DNA from: UBA964 sp037444685
GTDB taxonomy: Bacteria > Pseudomonadota > Gammaproteobacteria > Steroidobacterales > Steroidobacteraceae
Direction of reading: 5' to 3'
Assembly: GCA_037444685.1 (NCBI GenBank)
Contig: JBBILX010000005.1
Span: 62,001-126,000, forward strand
DNA: 64,000 bases
In this document: positions 18,284 to 25,857 of the stretch, one piece after another
Numbering within the stretch: the stretch's first letter is position 1
How the letters are laid out: the number at the start of each line of letters is the position of its first letter
Position numbers and translations under genes: made by a program
The notes under the pieces: generated by a model
Told to the model about the DNA's origin: nothing
What the model saw: the letters and a program-made list of their open reading frames with translations, nothing else
Database searches by the model: none

Positions 18284-19173
18284 TCTCTGAGCTCCTCGTT
18301 GTCGTTTCGGCTCGTGAAGATCACGCGTTCCTTGTATTCCCCGCGCAGGAAGAAGCGCCGCGTCAGGTAGAAACGTGCGCCGGCGCCGATGTATGCCGAT
18401 TCATCGGTGCGGTCGACGAGGTTCGGGCGCTGCGCATCCTCGTCGACGCGAAACAGGCCACCGCCGATGGTCACGTACGGCGACAGGCGCCACTCGGGCG
18501 CGAACACGTGCACCACGCCGACGTCGATCATGTAGCCATTGCGCTGTTCGCCGAGGTACTGCGAGCCGCCGAGTTCGATCTTGAGGTTGTCGTTGAGCGA
18601 GAAGGCCCCGAACGTCGATACGAGATTCGCGCCGTCGAAGTCACCGACCAGCGCGCCGAGCTCCCATCGATGGGTCTGGAAGCCCGCGCGGTCGCCGAGA
18701 TCGAGTGTGAACGCAGAGCCGTCCGCCAGCAGGGTCTTCTGCATGTCGCGGGCGCTCGCCCAGCCCTCGATGCCGCGTTCGGTGCGGACCCTGAAGTAGT
18801 CGGTGCGCCGGTACAGGACGTCGACCGACTCGTCGCGCGCCACGACCTGGGCGACCGGATAGCCGCGGCCCGGTCCGGTCCGCAGCTCGAGGAAGGGTTC
18901 GGCCACGAACACCTGCAGCAGGCGTTCGCGCTCACGCTCCGCCTTGGCTTCGCGCCTCGCCTCGCGCTCCGCCTGCCTCGCCGCGCGCCGCTCGGCGCGG
19001 CGCTCCGCGCGCGTCGCGCCCGCATCCTGCGCGAGCAGCGCGGGTGGCACCGCTGAGCTGATCAGCAGGCACGCCGCGGCGAGCGCACCGAGCGGGCGGC
19101 GGCGGGACGACGACGGATGGAAGGGCTCAGTTGAGCGGTGCGGCAAACGGGTTGTTGTAGTACTGCGCGCCAA
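18253..19173 (-). CDS. SH3-domain and beta-barrel outer membrane protein
   Basis: A 306-residue exported protein. In order: signal segment (about residues 28-48, ending LLAQD), a strongly charged Arg/Glu/Ala helix (residues 52-85, probably coiled), a bacterial SH3-like domain (FLELRTGPGRGYPV ... VLYRRTDYFRVRTERGIEGWA), and an eight-strand barrel ending VGLAFFF. SH3 domains of this kind usually contact peptidoglycan or protein partners, so this may anchor the barrel to the cell wall. The ATG at 19173 lies inside the end of the HzsA-related gene (47 bp overlap); a TTG 27 bp further in is an alternative. Same operon as its paralogue downstream. Confidence 0.78.
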   Translation of the reverse strand: MARSTTTTRLPHRSTEPFHPSSSRRRPLGALAAACLLISSAVPPALLAQDAGATRAERRAERRAARQAEREARREAKAERERERLLQVFVAEPFLELRTGPGRGYPVAQVVARDESVDVLYRRTDYFRVRTERGIEGWASARDMQKTLLADGSAFTLDLGDRAGFQTHRWELGALVGDFDGANLVSTFGAFSLNDNLKIELGGSQYLGEQRNGYMIDVGVVHVFAPEWRLSPYVTIGGGLFRVDEDAQRPNLVDRTDESAYIGAGARFYLTRRFFLRGEYKERVIFTSRNDNEELREWKVGLAFFF

Positions 19174-21763
19174 TATCGAGCCACTCGGAAAGCAGACGAA
19201 GTTCCGCGGTCGTCAGGTAACCGGCATGGCTCCCTCCCGCTGCGAAGCGACTGAAGAAGCGGGTCGATCCACGCGCGTTTCCGGCGGCCATCGAGGGAGG
19301 CACCGGCACCGTGACCTGGATGGGCAGGTTGGTGACGGGATCCACCCCCGTAGTTACCAGAATGTCCCTCAGGGCCCCCATGTTAACTTCCTGCGCGTTG
19401 TCGGTGAACAGCAGTTCCCGGTAGCTCTTGAAGTGGTCGGGCTGATCCTCGGACGGCCCGTCGGACAGGTCGAGCTGGCCAGCCGGCACCCGGACGGCAT
19501 TGTTGTTCGCCGGATCGGTCGGGCTGTGACAACGCACGCAGGTGTTGTCGGCGAGCACGGTGACGTTGTCCGCCGCGAGCGTGACGCGTGGCACGGACCA
19601 CAGCGGATGGATGTGCCGCTCGTAGTGGATCGTGATGCGACAGTTCGACGTCCAGCGCGTCAGGCAGGCTGCGTCCACCGGCACGGGCGTCGTCAGCTCG
19701 CCGTACCGGTAGGCGAAACTGGCATCGGCTGGGCGACCCGAGGCCACCGGGTCGGTCCAGACGTCCTCGAAGCTGACGTCGACCGACGGCTGCATCGAGC
19801 GACAGCGGTCGGGACCGGAGAGCTGGCACGAGAGCCGCGCGCGGGTCTGCGCCATCGTTTCGCCCGGCTGCGGCGCGAGCGTTGGCGTCGCGCCGGGAAA
19901 GGCCCCGGCGCTCGCGCCCTGCCACGCAGCGTTGAACGAGCCGGCACGGCCATGCGAGCGCGGCAGCTGCGCCTCGCGCACGTGGCAGCCATTGCAGGTC
20001 AGTACCTCGCCCGGCCGCAGCTGCAGCCAGTTGCGGTGCAGCGGCGAAATCCTGCGCCCGTCGCGATCGAGGATCGAAATCTGGAAGGCGACGTTGGCCG
20101 GCACTTTCAGGCGCACCGAGCCGTCCGGCTCGACCATTCCATAGCCGAGGATCTCGCGCATGAAGTTCACGGTACCAAAGGCGGTGTTGCGGAAGTCGAG
20201 CGTGTCATCGTCCGGGATGGAGACGGCTTTCTCGATGCGTATGAACCGCGCGGGGCGCTGGTCGGCCGTGGTCAGCATGGGGTTGGCGAGCGTCGCGATG
20301 CCCGCAGTGCTGGTGTCGCGGCCCATCACGTCGTAGACGCTGCGCACGTCGATCACGCCGACGCCCTCACCGACGAACTCGGCGTCCACGTTGACCCCGG
20401 GCACCTTGTCGAGGATCACGACCGGTGCAGTGCGCGGCTGCGCGATCACGACGTCGGTGATCATCCGGTCGGGCTCGGGCGTCATCAGCGGCAGGAAGGC
20501 GCGCCGCTGCAGGTCGTACATCCAGATGCTGTACTGGGAGGGCGCGGGCTGCACGTTCGGATCGGCGAGCACGTCGCTGGTGCAGGGCCGCACCTGGCCA
20601 TTGATCTGCGCGCGGCATTGCGTCCAGCTCACGGCGATGCGTGGGGTGCCGTCCCAGAGCGGGAACACCGCGCTGAAGCGGCCGCCCGGGGAGATGCCGG
20701 GGATCGTGCGCACGTCGTTGCCGGTCGCCCGGGTCTGCGCCGGGCCCTGCAGTCCAGCGTTGGCGGCCAGAGGCTGTCCGTTCTCGACGAAGCTGGCCGC
20801 GTCGATGAACTGCAGGTCGCCACCGAAGTCGGCGTCGTCGAAGGCCCGGATCAGCGAGATCAGGCGGCCGTCGGGCATCTCGCGCGTGCGGACGAACTGG
20901 ATCTCGTCCTGGTTGCTGCCCGTCTGGTGCGAGACCGCACCATAGTGGAGCTGCAGATCGGTCCCGTCGGGGTTCATCGTGTACAGGTGCATGCCGCTGC
21001 GCCCGGGCGCGGTGTCCCAGCGCGTGAACAGGATGCGGCCGTTGCGCAGCACGATCGGATCGAGGTCGTGGCTCTGGCTGAACGAGATCTGGCGGATGCC
21101 GCTGCCGTCGGCGTTCATGACATGCAGGGTGAACGCGGGTTCGCGCCGGTCTTCGGTCTGGGCATCGAACTGGGGCTTACCCTCGTCGAGCAGGATGGCC
21201 TTGGCCTGCCGCTGTCGTGTAGAGCTGAACACGATACGTCCATCCGGCAGGTAGTGCGGCGCGACGTCGTGGCCCTCCTCGGCGATGATGTCCGAGGTGA
21301 TGACCCGCCGCAGGGTGTCCGTGGCGAACTCATACTCCCAGATGTTCCAGGTCGGCTGATCCTCTTCGTCGGCGTTTTCGATCATCGGACCGCGCATCGC
21401 GAGCAGCATGCGCGTGCCGTCGTAGGACACCTCGAGATCGCGGATGTCCCACATGTCGTCGGAGGTCACGCGATCGGTGATGTTGCGCTCGGGCACGCTG
21501 GCGTCGGCACGCTGCCTGACGAAGGCGTCGGCGTCGACGCGGAAGGTGCGCATGTCGCGCAGGTCGTCATCCTGCGGTTCGGGCAGGCTGCGCTTGACGT
21601 AGGCGATCGGGAAATCGACAGTCGCCGGATCGGGTGCCTGGCCGCTGCCGATGTCGATATCGCCGCCGCCCGAACAGGCCGACAGCGTCAGGCTGCCGAC
21701 GAGGGCGAGCCCGACGGAGGCGATGATCAATCGCCCCGAAGCAGGACAACACTTGCGCGACAT
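19127..21763 (-). CDS. HzsA-related diheme PD40-propeller lipoprotein
   Basis: An 878-residue lipoprotein: lipobox LSAC (Cys30), then a TolB/PD40-type beta-propeller with repeated units such as PHYLPDGRIVFSSTR, LHVMNADGSGIRQISF, LRNGRILFTRWD and LYTMNPDGTDL. In the C-terminal half are two heme c sites, CNGCH (Cys590) and CVRCH (Cys742). This order matches the group often labelled HzsA-related, after the alpha subunit of anammox hydrazine synthase, but nothing suggests hydrazine chemistry here. The ATG at 21763 has a GGAGGAG ribosome site; the longer upstream frame is not signal-like. First gene of the minus-strand envelope operon and divergent from three more heme/Tat genes. Likely role: an envelope redox enzyme or electron carrier. 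Confidence 0.85.
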   Translation of the reverse strand: MSRKCCPASGRLIIASVGLALVGSLTLSACSGGGDIDIGSGQAPDPATVDFPIAYVKRSLPEPQDDDLRDMRTFRVDADAFVRQRADASVPERNITDRVTSDDMWDIRDLEVSYDGTRMLLAMRGPMIENADEEDQPTWNIWEYEFATDTLRRVITSDIIAEEGHDVAPHYLPDGRIVFSSTRQRQAKAILLDEGKPQFDAQTEDRREPAFTLHVMNADGSGIRQISFSQSHDLDPIVLRNGRILFTRWDTAPGRSGMHLYTMNPDGTDLQLHYGAVSHQTGSNQDEIQFVRTREMPDGRLISLIRAFDDADFGGDLQFIDAASFVENGQPLAANAGLQGPAQTRATGNDVRTIPGISPGGRFSAVFPLWDGTPRIAVSWTQCRAQINGQVRPCTSDVLADPNVQPAPSQYSIWMYDLQRRAFLPLMTPEPDRMITDVVIAQPRTAPVVILDKVPGVNVDAEFVGEGVGVIDVRSVYDVMGRDTSTAGIATLANPMLTTADQRPARFIRIEKAVSIPDDDTLDFRNTAFGTVNFMREILGYGMVEPDGSVRLKVPANVAFQISILDRDGRRISPLHRNWLQLRPGEVLTCNGCHVREAQLPRSHGRAGSFNAAWQGASAGAFPGATPTLAPQPGETMAQTRARLSCQLSGPDRCRSMQPSVDVSFEDVWTDPVASGRPADASFAYRYGELTTPVPVDAACLTRWTSNCRITIHYERHIHPLWSVPRVTLAADNVTVLADNTCVRCHSPTDPANNNAVRVPAGQLDLSDGPSEDQPDHFKSYRELLFTDNAQEVNMGALRDILVTTGVDPVTNLPIQVTVPVPPSMAAGNARGSTRFFSRFAAGGSHAGYLTTAELRLLSEWLDIGAQYYNNPFAAPLN

Positions 21764-22134
21764 CCGCAACTCCTCCAGTTCACGCGTCCAGGCGCGAGCG
21801 ACCGGCGCATGTGACGTAATGCCATCCTCGCGCCATCGCGCTGCGCGATCTGCCGAGGCGGTCACAGCGCCGAACTTCTGTTCGCGCTGTCCTCTCGACC
21901 GCTTGCTTGCATCGATCGCCGCGGCCGGCGCGCCACCTTGCGCCTGCATCAGTAGCGCAACGGCTGCCTCGACGTTGTGAAGACGGCCGCAGACTGCCTC
22001 GCTGCAGGGTAGTCGCGGGGGCACGTGCGGCAAGCTGTCGTCGGCGGGCGACGTCGCTCCGTCGAGACATTCAGGGTGACGGATTTCGCTGGCTATATTT
22101 GGGCATAAGGCTCGGACACGGGACGGGAGAACAC
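21764..22134. other. 371 bp divergent intergenic region
   Basis: The only gene-free stretch above 300 bp. It separates the HzsA-related operon (minus) from the monoheme/LamG/Tat operon (plus). Frames run through it on both strands but none has a signal, a ribosome site or recognisable content. A plausible plus-strand -10 is annotated separately. I found no terminator, tandem repeat or convincing operator palindrome in it. Confidence 0.7.
22094..22099 (+). promoter_or_regulatory. probable -10 box for the monoheme-LamG-Tat operon
   Basis: TATATT, an AT-rich island in otherwise GC-rich sequence, 35 bp before the ATG at 22135 with a GGGAGA ribosome site in between. TTCAGG 18 bp upstream is a weak -35 candidate. 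Confidence 0.38.
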
Positions 22135-23352
22135 ATGGGCTCGTATCGCATTCAACGGTCGGTCGCGCGGGCGGCGACCACCGCAGGCCCCGGCAGCGGA
22201 CTGCTCGCGAGGTTTGCGCTCGTGGCGCTCGCCGCGGCGCTCTCCCTCGCGTCGACCGCATGGGCGGGGCCGCGCGAGCAGGCCAAGCGCATGCATGACC
22301 GGATCGCCGGCGTGCCGCCGTCGGCAGCGGTACTCGACCAGATGGCAGCCGACATCGCCGCCGGACGACCGCTCGACGCGGCCAATCGCGCGCTCGAGTC
22401 CAGCGCGTTCTACAACGTCACGCTGAAGAATTTTGTCGCGCCGTGGACCAATCGCGAGCAGAGCGTGTTCGTGCCGCTGAACGACTACACGGCGACGGTC
22501 ATCGGCATGGTGCGCGATGACGTGCCGTTCAACGGCGTGCTCTCGGAGGACATCCTCTACGTCGGCGAGGGCGTCGCGGGCGTACCGGCGTATTCGCCCG
22601 CCAACAACGATCACTACGAGCAGCTCGAGCAGCGCGGCGCGGACCTGCGGACGGTGCTGCAGCGTCGCTCGCAGTCGGCGCTGAGCGGCATTCCGGCGGC
22701 GGCCACGGCCGGCGTCGTGACGACGCGCGCGGCCGCCCAGGCCTTCTTCATCGCCGGGACCAACCGTGCCATGTTCCGCTTCACGCTGATGAACCACATG
22801 TGCCGCGACCTCGAGCAGGTCATGGACACGACCCTGCCGACCGACCGGGTCCGGCAGGACGTCAGCCGCTCGCCCGGTGGCGACAGCCGTGTCTTCCTCA
22901 ACAACTGCGTGGGCTGCCACACGGGCATGGATCCGCTCGCGCAGGCCTACGCCTACTACCACTACGACGAGACGCAGGCACGGCTCGTCTACACGCCCGG
23001 TCAGGTCCAGACCAAGTACTTCAACAACGCCGACACCTTCCGGCCCGGCTTCGTGACGCCGGACGATGCCTGGGAGAACCGCTGGCGCTCGGGCAACAAC
23101 CGCATCCTGGGCTGGGACGCGAGCCTGCCCGGCCGAGGCAATGGCGCGAAGTCGATGGGGCAGGAGCTCGCCAACAGCGACGCGTTCGCGCAGTGTCAGG
23201 TCGAGAAGGTGTTCCGCGCGGTCTGCTTCCGCGCCCCAAGCAATGCGGCGGACCGGGCCCGGGTTCAGACCATCAAGGGGCAATTCCGCGCGAGCAACTA
23301 CAGCCTCAAGCGCGTGTTCGCGGAAACCGCGGCCTACTGCATGGGTGAATGA
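22135..23352 (+). CDS. exported monoheme cytochrome c-like protein
   Basis: A 405-residue protein with a signal peptide (hydrophobic run ending STAWAG around residue 44) and one heme c site, CVGCH at residue 258, inside FLNNCVGCHTGMDPLAQAYAYY. That segment recalls the C..CH..MDP..A block of the planctomycete DUF1588/DUF1592 cytochromes, but overall I do not recognise a named family. The ATG at 22135 has a GGGAGA ribosome site four bases upstream. Its stop overlaps the next start (ATGA), so it is coupled to the LamG diheme lipoprotein. Role inferred: periplasmic or surface electron transfer component. Confidence 0.8.
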   Translation: MGSYRIQRSVARAATTAGPGSGLLARFALVALAAALSLASTAWAGPREQAKRMHDRIAGVPPSAAVLDQMAADIAAGRPLDAANRALESSAFYNVTLKNFVAPWTNREQSVFVPLNDYTATVIGMVRDDVPFNGVLSEDILYVGEGVAGVPAYSPANNDHYEQLEQRGADLRTVLQRRSQSALSGIPAAATAGVVTTRAAAQAFFIAGTNRAMFRFTLMNHMCRDLEQVMDTTLPTDRVRQDVSRSPGGDSRVFLNNCVGCHTGMDPLAQAYAYYHYDETQARLVYTPGQVQTKYFNNADTFRPGFVTPDDAWENRWRSGNNRILGWDASLPGRGNGAKSMGQELANSDAFAQCQVEKVFRAVCFRAPSNAADRARVQTIKGQFRASNYSLKRVFAETAAYCMGE

Positions 23353-25826
23353 TCATGTACGTCAGCATCGGCAAGATCGTCTTCATGGCCCGTAGCGCCA
23401 TCGCGATCGCGGCGCTCGCGATATTGGCTGCCTGCTCGAGCGGCGGCGCGCCGACGACGGAGCAGCCCGTCACCGTGGCGCCGCCGGTGGCCGACTACAC
23501 GGGCCCGGCGCCGGCCAACGCCGACGTGCAGGCGTTCAAGCTCAACGTCTGGGAGAACCTCAAGGCGAGCAACCGCTGTGGTGCCTGCCACAACGCCACC
23601 GGCCAGTCGCCGCGCTTTGCGCGCAACGACGACGTCAACCTCGCGTACCAGGAAGCGATCGCGCTCGTCAATCTGACGCAGCCCGACCAGTCCCGCCTCG
23701 TCACCAAGGTCGCGGGCGGCCACAACTGCTGGCTGTCGGCGAACTCGGCCTGCGGCGACACGATGACGGTGTGGATCCGCAACTGGGCGGGGGCGACCGC
23801 GAGCGGAGGGAAGACGATACAGCTGCGTGCGCCGGTCGTCCGCGATGTCGGTGCCAGCAAGACCTTTCCCGCGGACTCGGCACTGTTCGCGAGCACCGTA
23901 CATCCGCTGTTGCGGCAGTACTGCGCGCGCTGCCATGCCTCGAATGCCGGTACGCCGCAGGGTCCCTTCTTCGCCGACGCCGACGCCGACGCGGCCTATG
24001 CGGCGGCGCGGTCCAAGATCAATCTCGACAATCCGTCGCAGTCGCGGCTCGTCGTCCGGCTCCGCGACGAGTTCCACAACTGCTGGAGTGACTGCGGCTC
24101 GAACGCCAATACGATGCAAGCGGCGCTGACGGCGTTCGCCAACGCCATCCCGCTCACCCAGGTCGATCCGAGCCTGGTCATCTCGAAGGCGCTGACGCTC
24201 TATGACGGCACGGTCGCTGCGGGCGGCAACCGCTTCGAGAACAGCCAGATCGCACTCTGGGAGTTCAAGACCGGCATGGGCACCGTGGCCTTCGACACCA
24301 GCGGCATCGAGCCAGCCGTCAACCTGAATTTCACCGGCGACGTGAGCTGGCTGGGTGGCTGGGGCATCAAGATCGGCGCCGGCGGCAAGGCACAGGCCTC
24401 GACCTCGGCGAGCGCGCGGCTCGCCAGCACCATCCGCAGCACGGGCGAGTTCTCGATCGAGGCGTGGATCGCGCCGGCCAACGTGGTGCAGGAGGATGCG
24501 TACATCGTCAGCTACTCGGGCGGCACGATGACGCGCAACGCCACGCTCGCGCAGCGCGAGTACCAGTATCAGGCGATGGTGCGCAGCAACCGGACGGACT
24601 CGAACGGCGACCCGGCGATGCTCACCAACGCGGCCGACGAGGACGCCCAGGCGACACTGCAGCACGTCGTGCTGACCTACGATCCGGTCAACGGCCGGCG
24701 CCTCTACGTCAACGGCGTCTACACCGGTGACGTCGACGCGCGAGGCGGTGGCTCGCTGTCCGACTGGGACGACAGCTTCGCGCTGGTGCTCGGCAACGAA
24801 ACCTCCGGCAACCGCCAGTGGCAGGGCATCATGCGCCTCGTAGCCATCCACAGCCGGGCGCTCACGGCGACCCAGGTCCGGCAGAACTTCGACGCCGGCG
24901 TCGGCGAACGCTACTTCATGCTGTTCAACGTCAGCGAGCTCGTCGACGTGCCGCAGGCCTACCTGATGTTTGAGGCCAGCCAGTACGACAGCTACAGCTA
25001 TCTATTCACGAAGCCGACCTTCATTAGCCTCGACCCGAACGCGCGCCCGGACAACATCCCGATCGCCGGGATCCGGATCGGGCTCAATGGCAGCGAGGCG
25101 CGGGTCGGGCAGTCGTTCATACCGCTGGACCGCACCGTCACGGCCTCCAACTACACGGCCATCGACGGCATGCGGCTCTCGGACGGCGGCGCCGTGATCG
25201 GCCTCGAGAAGGGTCCGGCGGACGACCTGTTCTTCCTGAGCTTCGAGCGCATCGGCACTCGCACGCACACGCGCAGCGAGGGTCCCGTGACGCCGCCCGC
25301 ACCGCCGACCGACCCGACCGAGATCCCCTCGGACATCGGCATGCGCACGTTCGAGGAGATCAACGCGACCATGTCGCAGATGACGACGGTGCCCATGACG
25401 CACCCGGATGTCCGCGCGACCTACGAGCTCGTCAAGCAGGCCATGCCGACGCGCGAGACCATCGAGGGCTTCGTGGCATCGCAGCAGACCGGTGTCGCCC
25501 AGCTCGCGATCGAGTACTGCAATGCACTGGTCGAGGACGGCGCGCTGCGTTCGGCCTACTTCCCCGGGTTCAACTTCAATGCGCCGGCGGCGACGGCCTT
25601 CGGTAGCGCGGCAGCGCGCGACCTGGCGTTCAACCCGCTGCTCGACCGCGTGCTCGGAGTCAATGTCGCGTCGCAGCCGGACCGCGCTCAGGCGCGAGCC
25701 GAGCTCGACAACCTGGCGGCGCGACTGACGAGCTGTGGCGCCGGTTGCAACGCGGCGCGGACGGCCACGGTGGTCAAGGCGAGCTGCGCCGCCCTGGTCG
25801 GCAGCGCGGTCACCCTGTTGCAGTGA
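23349..25826 (+). CDS. diheme LamG-domain surface lipoprotein
   Basis: An 825-residue lipoprotein (lipobox LAAC, Cys29; the signal peptide may really begin at Met13). Two tandem heme modules follow: CGACH at residue 77 and CARCH at residue 192. Each ends with a HNCW segment and a conserved Cys-Gly (HNCWLSANSACGDTM and HNCWSDCGSNANTM), so this half is an internal duplication. Residues of about 290-520 form a LamG/concanavalin A-like domain (FSIEAWIAPANVV, LYVNGVYTGD, IMRLVAIHSRALTATQV). A Cys-containing helical C-terminus follows. LamG domains bind glycans or proteins, so this looks like a substrate-contacting cytochrome. It overlaps the upstream gene by ATGA and precedes the Tat protein by 31 bp. 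Confidence 0.8.
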   Translation: MIMYVSIGKIVFMARSAIAIAALAILAACSSGGAPTTEQPVTVAPPVADYTGPAPANADVQAFKLNVWENLKASNRCGACHNATGQSPRFARNDDVNLAYQEAIALVNLTQPDQSRLVTKVAGGHNCWLSANSACGDTMTVWIRNWAGATASGGKTIQLRAPVVRDVGASKTFPADSALFASTVHPLLRQYCARCHASNAGTPQGPFFADADADAAYAAARSKINLDNPSQSRLVVRLRDEFHNCWSDCGSNANTMQAALTAFANAIPLTQVDPSLVISKALTLYDGTVAAGGNRFENSQIALWEFKTGMGTVAFDTSGIEPAVNLNFTGDVSWLGGWGIKIGAGGKAQASTSASARLASTIRSTGEFSIEAWIAPANVVQEDAYIVSYSGGTMTRNATLAQREYQYQAMVRSNRTDSNGDPAMLTNAADEDAQATLQHVVLTYDPVNGRRLYVNGVYTGDVDARGGGSLSDWDDSFALVLGNETSGNRQWQGIMRLVAIHSRALTATQVRQNFDAGVGERYFMLFNVSELVDVPQAYLMFEASQYDSYSYLFTKPTFISLDPNARPDNIPIAGIRIGLNGSEARVGQSFIPLDRTVTASNYTAIDGMRLSDGGAVIGLEKGPADDLFFLSFERIGTRTHTRSEGPVTPPAPPTDPTEIPSDIGMRTFEEINATMSQMTTVPMTHPDVRATYELVKQAMPTRETIEGFVASQQTGVAQLAIEYCNALVEDGALRSAYFPGFNFNAPAATAFGSAAARDLAFNPLLDRVLGVNVASQPDRAQARAELDNLAARLTSCGAGCNAARTATVVKASCAALVGSAVTLLQ

Positions 25827-25857
25827 TCGAGAAGAGACGGAATCGAGGCAAACACCC

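Noticed and set aside
19127..21763. Calling the propeller cytochrome a hydrazine synthase
   Set aside because: Only the alpha-subunit-like architecture is shared. No beta/gamma subunits or anammox genes are present, so only the HzsA-related label is used.
18944..21814. 956-codon open frame on the plus strand
   Set aside because: Antisense to the HzsA-related lipoprotein, which has a lipobox, propeller repeats and two CXXCH sites plus a good ribosome site. The plus frame has no recognisable content.
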